From the NCBI RefSeq assembly GCF_001043175.1, contig NZ_CP011494.1, forward strand, positions 1,054,001 to 1,118,000: 64,000 bases of DNA, given 5' to 3'. Positions 47,428 through 57,800 of this stretch are shown here, piece by piece. This DNA is from Marinobacter psychrophilus (GTDB lineage Bacteria; Pseudomonadota; Gammaproteobacteria; Pseudomonadales; Oleiphilaceae). Below the pieces are notes generated by a model. That model worked only from the letters and a program-made list of their open reading frames with translations. It had not been told where the DNA came from and made no database searches. The position numbers and the translations under genes are program-made. Each line of letters starts with the position of its first letter. The first letter of the stretch is position 1.

Positions 47428-47493
47428 CTTAGTCTTCAAGGATCCGTCAGGCACAACACCTGACATTGCATTCGGGGAAATCCGGATGGCTGC

Positions 47494-47570
47494 GGAGCGG
47501 TAGTTCAGTTGGTTAGAATACCGGCCTGTCACGCCGGGGGGCGCGGGTTCGAGTCCCGTCCGCTCCGCCA
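47494..47570 (+). tRNA. tRNA-Asp (anticodon GTC)
   Basis: 77 bases, CCA encoded. Acceptor GGAGCGG pairs with CCGCTCC; anticodon loop CTGTCAC with GTC; T-arm GCGGGTTCGAGTCCCGT. Middle gene of the cluster. Confidence 0.96.
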
Positions 47571-47577
47571 ACTATCC

Positions 47578-47653
47578 GGGTGGTTAGCTCAGCTGGGAGA
47601 GCATCGCCCTTACAAGGCGAGGGTCACTGGTTCGATCCCAGTACCACCCACCA
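47578..47653 (+). tRNA. tRNA-Val (anticodon TAC), copy 2
   Basis: 76 bases, the same as copy 1 except at one acceptor pair: the C-G pair (fourth base pair) is T-A here (GGGTGGT/ACCACCC). The paired change keeps the stem. It starts 7 bases after tRNA-Asp, so the three are surely co-transcribed. Confidence 0.96.
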
Positions 47654-48121
47654 TATTTGAAAAACGGGCAGTCTCATTGAGGCTGCCCGTTTTTTTATGC
47701 GTGACGAAAACTGCCTGCATCAACCGCCCAGCACAAATTGCCCGCAAACCCGTACTCGTTTGTCGTGCAAGTCACCTTGAGCACGGCCAAACGTTCCACC
47801 GTAAACGCAGCTCCCTATACTTCGACTAGGTGTCAGAAAAATTTACACCTCCAAGAGCGCATTTTAGGCATATAAAAGCTACAAGCATGATATTCATACA
47901 GTTACAGTTTTAAGATACGTCGGTATTATTTACACATTTATCTTTTATGGCCTGCTGCGGCGAGAGAAATAACTTTTAAGTCAATGTATTATATGGATAG
48001 TTTTTATTCTGGTATTTATTTTTCAGATGTTATATAGCGATTATTTGGACAGGTAATGAGTTAAATCGATAAAACGTTCAGCCTGCTCAATTTAAATTTT
48101 TACCAGAAATGGAGTATTTTT
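47654..48121. other. AT-rich gap between the tRNA cluster and the PEP-CTERM gene
   Basis: 468 bases. After the tRNA terminator nothing gene-like is seen. Around 47829-47851 AGGTGT and ACACCT form an inverted repeat around CAGAAAAATTT, a possible operator. From 47850 to 48110 the sequence is clearly AT-rich; GGAG sits just before the PEP-CTERM start. Confidence 0.6.
47661..47697 (+). terminator. Terminator of the tRNA cluster
   Basis: AAAACGGGCAG, loop region, CTGCCCGTTTTTTT: strong stem and seven Ts, 8 bases after the last tRNA. Confidence 0.9.
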
Positions 48122-48724
48122 ATGCGGAAGATTATTGCCAGTGCATTGATCAGTGTATGTGCAACAACGTTTGCAGCCGGTGCCGCTCACGCGAGCTTGA
48201 TAACAAATGGTGGCTTTGAGCTTCCGGGTGCGGGTCCGAATGCGACCACGCCCTCGTATCCTTCCGCAAGTGTTGATGGCTGGACTAGTAACACAAAAAT
48301 CGAGATATGGGCCAATTGGGGTATCGCGAGTTATGAAGGCAAACAGCATGTGGAATTGAACGCACAAAATGACGGCGGTCCAACTTGGTCGATCTGGCAA
48401 GACTTTGACACCACCGCTGGTGATTTTTACACGCTGACCTTCGCCGCTGCTGAGCGAAAGGGTAATCCTGGCAACCAATCCTTTAATGTGAGTGCGGGGA
48501 GCTTAGATGAAGATGTGTTACTGACAACCACCGCCTGGACAAAATATAGTTTTGTTTTTCAAGCAATTGAAGAAACTACGCGTCTAATGTTCGAAACGAT
48601 TTCGCCGGAGGGCACCGCGGGTAATTTTATAGATGATGTTCGGGTCGTTCCTGAGCCGTCATCGCTGGCCCTCATGGGTCTGGGCCTATTGGGTCTGGCT
48701 GGTGCCAGAAGGTTTAAAAAGTAA
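48122..48724 (+). CDS. PEP-CTERM sorting-signal protein
   Basis: A 200-residue exported protein. It has a signal peptide (MRKIIASALISVCATTFAAG, cleavage near AHAS), a beta-rich domain starting SLITNGGFELPG, like DUF642 or carbohydrate-binding proteins, and a C-terminal PEP-CTERM tripartite signal: VPEPSSLALMG, a short hydrophobic helix and a basic end (GARRFKK). Such proteins are cut and sorted by an exosortase (EpsH type), usually along with exopolysaccharide. No exosortase or polysaccharide gene is in the window. The ATG at 48122 follows GGAG by 8 bases. Surrounding AT-rich sequence and lack of neighbours may point to an acquired gene; this is a guess. Confidence 0.92.
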   Translation: MRKIIASALISVCATTFAAGAAHASLITNGGFELPGAGPNATTPSYPSASVDGWTSNTKIEIWANWGIASYEGKQHVELNAQNDGGPTWSIWQDFDTTAGDFYTLTFAAAERKGNPGNQSFNVSAGSLDEDVLLTTTAWTKYSFVFQAIEETTRLMFETISPEGTAGNFIDDVRVVPEPSSLALMGLGLLGLAGARRFKK

Positions 48725-48788
48725 TCGGTACACGCGCTATAGATGTTTTGAAAAGCGTTTGCGAGGGCATCGTAGTTGCGCCTTCACC

Positions 48789-48817
48789 AAAAAAGCCTAC
48801 GTGTGTAGGCTTTTTTT
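48789..48817. terminator. Terminator after the PEP-CTERM gene
   Basis: AAAAAAGCCTAC-GTGT-GTAGGCTTTTTTT. A strong stem with A and T runs on both sides, so it may also serve the convergent FabG-type gene. Confidence 0.88.
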
Positions 48818-48837
48818 GTGGGCTTAAAATGTGGCTG

Positions 48838-50241
48838 CTAGGCGCCCAATAACGACTGCCCGCAAACCCTTACCACATTGCCGTTCAAGCCACCCGACCC
48901 CGGGCTACACAGCCAGCTGACGGTTTCGGCCACATCCACCGGTTGCCCACCTTGGAGCAAGCTGTTTATCCGCCGCCCCGCTTCGCGAACGGCGATGGGC
49001 ATGGCGTCTGTCATGTTAGTTTCAATAAATCCGGGCGCAACCGCATTTATAGTGGTGCCGTTTTTGAGCTGCCGCGCCTCCGCCTGCACATAGCCAATAA
49101 GCCCGCTTTTTGCCGCAGCGTAATTGCTTTGCCCGCGATTGCCGGCAATACCGCTAACCGATGACAGGCACACAATGCGCCCGTTAGCGTGCAATAACTC
49201 ATGCCGTTGAATTCTTTCGGTAATGGCCATGGCCGCTGTCAAATTCACACTGATGGCCGCGTTCCAAGACTGCTCAGGCATATTGCCCAGGGTTTTGTCG
49301 AGGGTAAGGCCGGCATTGTGAATTAGCAGGTCCAAGCCACCGAGTTGCTCAATAAACGTGGCAATCACCTGGGGCGTATCAGCTTCGGTAATGTCCAGCG
49401 CGAGGGCATGGCCCTTCAGGCTTTGCATCTGTTGATGTAATTCCTGCCGTGCGGCGGGCAAGTCCACTCCGATCACGGTAGCGCCGTCGCGGCTCAGGGT
49501 TTGTGCGATGGCCAAGCCAATACCGCGGGCTGCGCCGGTCACCAGGGCCAGCTTGCCGGTGAGAGGTGCCACCGGGTTGGTCAAGGCTGCCTCGGTACTT
49601 TTATCGATCTGGGCAATCTGTCCGGACACATACGCTGATTTCGCAGATAGGAAAAAACGCAGGCTGGAGTTCAGGTTGTTTTGGGCGCCAGTGGCTACCC
49701 TTAACAGGTTCGCAGTGGCACCTTTGTTGCCAATTTCTTTCGCCACGCTGCGTATAAATCCTTCTAACGCCTGTTGTGCCGCCGCATGGGCCGGCTTACG
49801 GCAATTTTTTACGGGCTCGCCCAGCACCAGCACCCGCCCGTGCTGAGCCAAGCCTTTTAAACTGCTGTGAAAAAACTGATACATTGCGCTCAGCTCTTCG
49901 GGCGTTTTGATGCCGCTGGCGTCAAATACGAGTGCTGAAAAATGGCCAGGCTTGCTCAGCGGCAGAACCTTGGGTTTCGACCGGTTTTCAGCCCTGGCTG
50001 AATCCACCAGCCGTTTATCGCCGCTGGCGTGATAGAGCTTGGCAGCACTTGCGCCCAGCACCCGGCCCACCTCGGAAATCAACTTGCCGCCGACTGCAGC
50101 ACCCAGCAGAACATCGCCTTCAATGAACGGCTGGTCTACCCGTTTCAGTCGTTGCAAAGGCACCGGCGCAGGCAAGCCCAAGGTATTGGCTGCGGTTTGC
50201 CCGAGTGAGGTGTTCATCAGCTTGAAATACAGATCCGACAT
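48838..50241 (-). CDS. Long FabG-type 3-oxoacyl reductase (two Rossmann domains)
   Basis: A 467-residue protein of the high-molecular-weight FabG type. Residues about 215-465 form a full short-chain dehydrogenase: TGAARGIGLA cofactor loop, HNAGLTLDKTLG (with H in place of N of NNAG), CLSSVSGIAGNRGQ and YAAAKSG with the catalytic Ser, Tyr and Lys. The first ~200 residues resemble a flavodoxin-like, degenerate Rossmann domain with no catalytic set. Similar proteins reduce 3-oxoacyl-CoA with NADH and often lie with acyl-CoA thiolase and MaoC genes; none are here. The ATG at 50241 (MSDLYFKLMN) is preferred over an upstream in-frame start. Confidence 0.88.
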   Translation of the reverse strand: MSDLYFKLMNTSLGQTAANTLGLPAPVPLQRLKRVDQPFIEGDVLLGAAVGGKLISEVGRVLGASAAKLYHASGDKRLVDSARAENRSKPKVLPLSKPGHFSALVFDASGIKTPEELSAMYQFFHSSLKGLAQHGRVLVLGEPVKNCRKPAHAAAQQALEGFIRSVAKEIGNKGATANLLRVATGAQNNLNSSLRFFLSAKSAYVSGQIAQIDKSTEAALTNPVAPLTGKLALVTGAARGIGLAIAQTLSRDGATVIGVDLPAARQELHQQMQSLKGHALALDITEADTPQVIATFIEQLGGLDLLIHNAGLTLDKTLGNMPEQSWNAAISVNLTAAMAITERIQRHELLHANGRIVCLSSVSGIAGNRGQSNYAAAKSGLIGYVQAEARQLKNGTTINAVAPGFIETNMTDAMPIAVREAGRRINSLLQGGQPVDVAETVSWLCSPGSGGLNGNVVRVCGQSLLGA

Positions 50242-50398
50242 GGCGTTTGTCCTTTGGCGATGAGCATGGCAAAAATTATAAGCAGGCACTGCAACACATC
50301 CTACCCCATAGTTTTAACAACAAAGAGGGTCATCAGGCCTGATTGTCGGCAGAAAAACGGTAACGGCACCGTGAATTGCTCATTGCCAATATTAGTCT

Positions 50399-50427
50399 TT
50401 GACACCAGCGCGTGCAGTCCGTAATAT
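50399..50427 (+). promoter_or_regulatory. Promoter of the initiator tRNA gene
   Basis: TTGACA, 17-base spacer, TAATAT, then GCGTCTC. Near-consensus sigma-70 with a G/C-rich discriminator, about 58 bases before the tRNA. Confidence 0.78.
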
Positions 50428-50484
50428 GCGTCTCACGTTGATTGAGGGGAGAAGGAGAAAGCCCTTAATTAACAAACAGTTTGA

Positions 50485-50561
<77 letters not shown>

Positions 50562-51008
50562 TATAAAAGAAAGCCAGATCAGTGATTCACTGATCTGGCT
50601 TTTTTGTGTGTAAAAAGAAAAAACCTCGCTTTACCATTTGCCATAAAATTAGGGTGCAACCCTAACTACTTTTAGTAAGCGCAGCGTGTTTGCGACTAAC
50701 TCGGAATCCCTTAAAGTCATAATAGATGAACGCATTGTAAGTCTGTTACAAAAAAGATTGCTGCAGGATTAGCCATGATATTTCCTTCCGGTTTTTTGGT
50801 CTGGCGGGGAAGAAACGGCTGCAACCGTCATCAAATCTGACGTTGGTCACTTTTCTCCGCTCTTTGAATTCTTATTGTGTGGTGGTTAATTCAGCCCTGA
50901 GCTCTGGGGAATTCTGAACGCTTGCTATCGATTTGTATCTTTTTGTAACACGACGCGATATAAACCATATTCATAACTTAACAATAAGTTAAGCAATTGG
51001 GGTCCAGA
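50562..51008. other. Gap between tRNA-fMet and the sapC-family gene
   Basis: 447 bases. The left end is the tRNA terminator. TTAGGGTTGCACCCTAA-like symmetry is seen at 50649-50666 (AGGGTGCAACCCT), and CGTCA-TCAAATC-TGACG at 50828-50844. The right end is AT-rich and probably holds the promoter of the next gene. No gene recognised. Confidence 0.5.
50571..50606 (+). terminator. Terminator after tRNA-fMet
   Basis: AAGCCAGATCAGTGA mirrored by TCACTGATCTGGCTT, ending in TTTTTT. A very long, perfect stem of about 15 bp. Confidence 0.9.
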
Positions 51009-51746
51009 ATGCCTGAACTTTTGTTCTATCAACGGCCTACGGTTCTAAACAAAGATGCCCACAAGAGCATCCGCTTTTCGCCGGTGAAAGACTTCGGGTT
51101 CACCCGCGATGTGAATTCGGTACCTCTTCTGGCCATCGAGTTCTTTGAGGCCAGTCGCGATCTTCCTGTGCTGTTCAGCCAGGATAAGGATGGGTCGTAC
51201 TTCCCCATTGCCTTGCTCTCCTTGAAGAATCAGGGCCACGACCAAGTCGACGACAGTGGTCGATGGCAGGGCAACTACACGCCGGCCTTTATTCGCCGTT
51301 ATCCGTTTGTGTTGAGCAACGACAAAAATGTCTGTTTTGATGCGGACTATGTTGGCCTGGCGGAAGCAGATTTGGAGGCGGCCGCTGAAGGTGAGGCCGA
51401 GGGCAATCTTCTGTTTGCCGATGACGGTGCCTATACCGACACCCTGAACAAGATCATCGAGTTTGTAACAAACTTTGATGCAGAGCACCTGCGCACCCGT
51501 GAGTTCTGTGAGGCGGCGTCCGAAGCGGATCTATTCAAACCTTTCGTCTTGCAGGTGGTAACGGCCGACCAGAAACCGTTGCGCCTGGACGGTTTGTTCG
51601 TAATAGACGAGAACAAACTCATGACGCTGGAAGACGACGTTGTTACACAGTGGTTCCGTAAAGGGTATCTCGCCTGGGCGTATGCCCACCTACATTCCCT
51701 CGGCGCTATCGCGCGCTTGAGCGACAAGCTCAATACCCGCTCCTGA
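51009..51746 (+). CDS. SapC family protein
   Basis: A 245-residue soluble protein of the SapC family, named after a gene of the Campylobacter surface-array locus. Typical parts: SVPLLAIEFFEASRDLPVLF near the start, the FIRRYPFVLS segment, and the ending ITEL-like QVVTADQKPLRLDGLFVIDE with WFRKGYLAWAYAHLHSLGAI. No signal peptide or membrane helix. The role of the family is not known; a link to surface proteins is suggested by its name-giving locus and by the fact that a giant adhesin gene starts about 100 bases downstream in the same direction. The ATG at 51009 has no strong ribosome-binding site; GGGG lies 8 bases before it. Confidence 0.85.
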   Translation: MPELLFYQRPTVLNKDAHKSIRFSPVKDFGFTRDVNSVPLLAIEFFEASRDLPVLFSQDKDGSYFPIALLSLKNQGHDQVDDSGRWQGNYTPAFIRRYPFVLSNDKNVCFDADYVGLAEADLEAAAEGEAEGNLLFADDGAYTDTLNKIIEFVTNFDAEHLRTREFCEAASEADLFKPFVLQVVTADQKPLRLDGLFVIDENKLMTLEDDVVTQWFRKGYLAWAYAHLHSLGAIARLSDKLNTRS

Positions 51747-51849
51747 TCATCTGGTAAATGTTTTGTGGTAATTGGATGACGATCAGCTTTACCCGCCTCG
51801 GCTCTGCCGAATAACGCTGTACCATGACCATTACAGATTGGGCCACAAA

Positions 51850-54800
51850 ATGAAGTTTCCTCACCATCCACTCGTATTGGCTATGGGTCGTTGCCGGCCA
51901 TTTGCACGAACGCTGACGGCGCGAACCGCGGCGTGGGGAACTTTGCTTTCGGCCGTGTCGCTGGCGGCGCCGGCGCACAACATTGTGGTAGATGCCAATA
52001 CGGCCAGTATCACCACCAATGGCTCGGTTCAGAACATCCAGAACGCCAATACCGTCAACGGGGTGCCGGTCAACGTGTTTCAACACTTCGTCGTGGGCGG
52101 AGTCAACACCGTTAACCTGACCGTGCCGGACAATGCCTCCAGGCTGGTTAACATCGTCAAGAACAGTACACCGGAAATTCACGGCGTTCTGAACAGCTAT
52201 CAGAATGGCACTCTCGGCGGCAACGTTGTATTTGCCAGTTCCCACGGCTTTCTGGTCGGCCCGTCAGGCGTGGTCAACGTTGGCCAGCTGACTGTACGCA
52301 CACCCACCAGCGGTGATATTGATGATCTCATCGCGGGCAACAAGAATCTCGATGACTCACTGACCACCTCACTCACAGGCCTGATAACCATCGAAGGCAA
52401 GATCAACGCCAAAGACGGTATTGATCTTCAGGGCGCCCAAGTCAATGTCACCAACAGTGGCAAGCTGATCGCCGGTCGTGCCTTTGGTGCCAGTTATGTG
52501 ACAACGGCGGTGGTGAATACCGGTGACTACAAAGCGCCCACGGCGCTGGTTAAAGACGGCGGTACCATTCACATTGTAGCGGACGGCGCCCTGGGCACCG
52601 GGGATGCGATGATTGCCGGCGACCTGCTGGCCGATGGCGGTATCACCATCGAAGCCAGCAGCATTGAAATCACGAGCACCGGTGTGCTGGATGCCCGCGA
52701 CAAGGTCACCACCAACACCAGTGGCAATGTCACGCTCACCGCCAGCAACACCCAGGAGATCGGTTTTGGCGTGGCGCTTGCCGAGTCGTCCGTTACGCTC
52801 GCCGGTAAAGTGCATGCCAATGATGTGACCGCTACAGCGCAAAGCAAGGCGATTGCGTCATTCTATGAAGACCCCGCTGCGGGTCTGACCATCATGGCGT
52901 TGGGCCCCTTCACCGGCGCAGGTTTTTACCTGATGGCGGCTGATGCGGAAGCGACGGTCAACGTGGAAGGCACGGCGGATGTGCAGGCCAGTGGTAATGT
53001 AAAGTTGGGCTCTGAATCCCATGCACTGAGCCAGGCCAGCCAGATCAACACCTCCGGCGGCAAGGGATCCCTCTCGGCCATCTATAACACCAGTGATGCG
53101 ACCAGTACAACCAGAATCAAAAGCGGTGCAATTGTGCAGTCAGGCGGCGATCTGACGGTAACTGCCCACAACGAAGCCTTCATAGCGGCCAGCGCGCTGG
53201 ATGTGATTGCAGCGGACGCCAACAAGGTGGTTGTAGCCATTGCCGTTGGTGAGTCAGATGTGGATGCAACCGCCGTGATTGAGAGCGGTGCTGTGCTCGG
53301 CGCAAGCAGCCTGGTGTTGGCAGCAGAGAATCAGAACTATTACTCGGTCTCGGCCAGCGCCATGGGTTTGAAGGATACCGAGTACGGCATTGCCGTTGCG
53401 GTTGGCGATTTCAATACCAATGCCACCGCAGAAATGGGCGCATCACTGGGCTCCGACACCGAGAAGACCGGTAATGTAAGCATCACTGCCCTGGATCGCA
53501 CTGTGCACCAGCAAGTGAAGTCAGCTGTCACTGTGGGTAGTAATACGCTTTTCCGTACCGTCGGTGCCAAGCCGATTGCGGGCCTCGCGGCCATGCAAAA
53601 TGGCGTGAACAACCTCATCGATACGAAAAAGCCGGCGGGTACAGAGGTACCCAAAGACGGTGATGGCAAGATCTCCTTCAAGGGCGGGCTGGCCTTCACC
53701 ATGAACCTGTCCGATCACGAAGCCTATGCTTTTCTGGGTAACAACCTTGCTGGACAGGCCGCAGCGCCGAAGATCAAATCCACCGGCAATCTGTTGCTGG
53801 CCAGTGCCATTGATCTCGGTACGGATAACGCATCAATTGCCGGCGGCAACGACAATGCAGCCCATGGTGATGACGAGGGTGCATGGCGCACGTCGGCTGA
53901 GGCCGCAGTGGCTTCGCCGAGTAGCCGCACCGAGGGTAGTAATAAGACAGGCTCGTCGGAAAAGAGCCTGGCAGTCGCCTTGAATTTCGCTATCAACAGT
54001 GGCGATGCCGTGGCCGAAATCGGCGACTACGTGGAAATTTCAGCGGCCAATGTTGGTGTTCTAGCCCAGCAAAAAGTGCCGATCAGCAGCAGCTATGACA
54101 CGTGGGACTCTTTCTCTGATGTGCTGAACAAGTTCAACGGCATCGGTGGAATGCAGAATAATATTCTTTCTTCCTTTGCCAATGCGGGCACGTCAGCAGA
54201 TAACTCTGCTACGGGTGGTTCGCTTAATGTGGTCGTGAACGATCTGGATACCAAAGCCTGGATTGGCAATAACGTCAAACTCACGACCACGGGTACGACT
54301 GGCTGGTCTGCAGGCCGGGTGGTTGCCGGTAATCTCGAAGCCCCCGCTATTTTTGATACCACGATCCCTTTCAAAACCATTGATTACAGCTTCGACTTCA
54401 TCAGTTCCGTAGATGTGCAAGCCTACAACCTCAATGAAAGCGTCCACCTTGCTGGTAACCTGGGCACCCTTGGGCTCTTGCCGAACGGTAATGGCACCAA
54501 TGAAAAGGGTAAATCCGTCGGTGGTAGCGTCAGTTTTGTCCAGCAGACAGCGACCGCCGTTGCCGGGATCGGCGCTTCGGCGCTGGTAACACAGGGTGAT
54601 GTGCGTATCGCGGCGCACACGGACGAGCGTCACTTTCTGATCACGCCGTCTTCCGGTTCGGGCAAAGGTCTAGGCTTCAACGGCGTGCTGGCGATTCTCA
54701 ACAGCGAATCGCTCACCCATGCTTCCCTAAGCAATCAGGCAAGCGTCAATACCAGAGGTCTGGAAGTACTGGCCGATCATGACTTTGGCAACTGGGCCGC

Positions 54801-57800
54801 GTCGGGCGCATTTAACAAGTCTGATGAATCGGCCATGGGTCTGTCCGTGGCGATCAATATAGCCCAGGGCGATACCAAAGCGTTCATCGGCGACAACAGC
54901 GGCGAGCAGGCCAAAGTCAGTTTCAAAAATGGTTCGCAGCCTGCCCCCGGCGCGCCGACAACGCCTGCGCCGCTTGTGCCGCAGCCCGGTATTCAGGCCA
55001 ACGAAGTTCGCGTACGGGCGCGCAGTGCAGGCACCAACGGCTCACTGGCCGTGGCAGGTGCCGTTAACACTGAGCCCAATAATAACCCAGGATTGGCGGA
55101 GAGATTTGAGAACTGGTATGGCGCGTTAGGCGCTAAGTCAGCGGCAGGCGCCATCGAGGCAGTCGATGGTGCAGGTCCTGCCTCCATTGGCAGTGCGGCT
55201 GGTGATGGCTCGAACGATCAGGCTAATCCTCCAGCAGGTGGTGGTGCGCCAGTCGATCCCAACAAGACAGGCCTTGCGGCTGCCGGTAGCTTGACAGTGT
55301 CGGTCAATAACCTGGATGCCAAGGCGTTTATCGATGGCGCCAAGATCACCGGTCGATCGCAAACGGGATTAGTAAATGTAACGGTACAGGCCTTGCAAAA
55401 AGTGATTTCAGCCTCGGCATCGGGTGGCGCAGCCATTGCCAAGCTGGGAGCTAATTCACCGTCCAATCAGAACACCATCGCCGGTGCAATTGCGTATCAG
55501 ATCAGCTTCAATGACGCGCTGGCGCGTATCCAGAACAGCACTATTAGCAATGCCGGCGATGTAAAGGTGCAGGCACTGCATGGCGGCGAGCTCACGTCGG
55601 TGGCTTTGGCGCTGGCCGTCACCAGCTCGGCGCAGAATACCCAGAACAGCAACAACGGCGCACTGTCGATCTCCGGGGCGCAAATCTACGACGGTACCTC
55701 GGCGCGTATCGATGACAGTTCGATCATCAGCAAAACCGTCGGTGGTAGAAACCTTGAGGTATCTGCCTACAACAATGCCCAGATCGGCGTGGGTGGTGGC
55801 TCACTTTATTTGGGCGGTAAGAATGGTGGCGGGCTGGCGATTACCTTTGCTGAAATCAATGACCCCAGCGCCATGCTGCCGGGGATCAATCCCGACTCAA
55901 ACAATGTCCTGAGCACGGCCTACAACGAAGATGTCTACAGCGGCTCTGCGGTTGAGGCGGTCATCAGCGGTGACGGAGCACGCAGCACGCTGACCGGCCT
56001 TGACACTATTATCGTTTCTGCCAGTGCGGTGAACCGGATTGGTATTGGCGCTGCGGGCGGTGGCTACAATGGCGGCGTGGAAAACTCCCAGGGTTTCACC
56101 GGCAGTTTTGCCGTGGGTTCGATTGGTGCCGACACCAAGGCCTTGATCAGCAAGACCGACGTCAATGGCGTGAGGACTCTTAAAGTCAATGCCAGTGGTG
56201 AAGACGATGCTGCGCTGGACACGCAGCTCAGTAACCTGGGTAGCAGCACCATCAATGATGATTACGATTTCAGTGGTGCGGACGTCATTGATAATACCCA
56301 CATATTCACGGCCGAGGATGGCAGCGAGTCAAGCTACAACTACAGCTCGGCCGGCAAGCGCATCATTGCTGTGGCCGGTGTGGTGCAGGCAGGCAAGAGC
56401 AATGCGGGCCTTTCCTATGCCCATGCCGATGTGAAGAGTGATACCTCGGCACGCATGGCGGACGTCAACATCAATCAGGGCGTAGCCAGCACGGCCGATG
56501 TGGCCGTCAACGCGCGCGACAACTCCCTGTTATATACCGTGGCCATTGGCGTCGGCGTCAGTACCGGCAAATATGCAGGGGTGGGTTCGGTTGCGGTCAA
56601 CCGCCTGAACAACCGCATCGTTGCAGAAATCGGCGACTGGGATGGCGCAGACAGCGGCAGCATCAATGCCGAGACGGTTACCGTCACCGCGACCAATGAC
56701 ATGGATATGATCAACGTCGCCGGTGCAGTGGCAGTGGGTACACCGGATTCTACTGGGCCAGCAGGCGGCCTGGCGGTCGCACTCAATTTGGTGGGCACCG
56801 ACGAGCACTCAACCAAAGCCTATATTGCAAATACGGCGTTGCAGGCTTCGGGCAATGTACGGGTCAAGGCTACCAGTGGAGCCTCTGACGATCACAACCT
56901 GCTGGTTGGCAATGCTATTGCTATCGGCGCTACCGGTGGTTCCGGATTGGCCTTTGCCGGCGCATTCGGCGTTAACAATGTGGATCAGCTGGTCGAAGCG
57001 GGCATCAAGGATGTAGGGACCAATCGTAGTACCGATGCCAATTCCGACAGAGGCGGCAAGGTCACTGTGCAGGCGTATGATTTTACCGACAGCGTATCGA
57101 CTGCCTGGATGGGTGCAGGTTCTGGCAGCGGTTCTGCCGGCGGTATCGCCGTGGCAACCAATCGGGTCGATTCGGATGTCAAAGCGGCCGTACTCGGCGA
57201 CAACGTCTCGGTCGGTAGCACTTCGTTGAAGGTGCAGGATCTGATTGTCGATGCCGCACGTGACAACTGGCTGCTGAGCATCAGCGCCGGGGTCGCGGCC
57301 TCACCCGAGCAGAGCGCACTCGCCGGGTCAGTGAGTACCGGCATTGTTGATGGTGATGTCAGCGCACGCATCGCAGAAGGTGCCAGCGTTAAGGCCTGGA
57401 ACAGTGTCTTGGTCAATGCCGACGCGTACAGCGAAAACCTGGTTGGCAGTGGCGCATTGGGTATTGGTCTGGGTAACGGGGCCGGGGCAGTGGCGATAGC
57501 GACTGCGCTGGAGTACGGCAACACCTCTGCGTCGATAGACAATGCCAACGTCATTGCCGAAGGCAAAGGTGCGAGCATGACCGTAGACAGCGGAGCGCTG
57601 GCCAATTACGGCACGCTGCCGGATCTATCGACCTCGGGTCAGGCCGAGGACGACGGTGACGATACCAATGCCAGTCCGGTCGACCGCGACGCACTCACGA
57701 CCGGTTTTTCCTTGCTCAATCTGGACAAATCCACGCAAAGCGTCGACGGACTGGCGGTCAACGCCACCAGCCGCACCAAGCAGCAAGCTATTACCGTGGG

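Noticed and set aside
47509..47829. A 106-codon open frame on the plus strand
   Set aside because: Its first half is the translation of tRNA-Asp and tRNA-Val sequence and it runs through a terminator. No start signal; a chance frame.
47850..48110. A sigma-54 promoter for the PEP-CTERM gene
   Set aside because: The best candidate, around the TGGCCTGCTGCGGC stretch near 47950, has GG and GC 11 instead of 12 bases apart.
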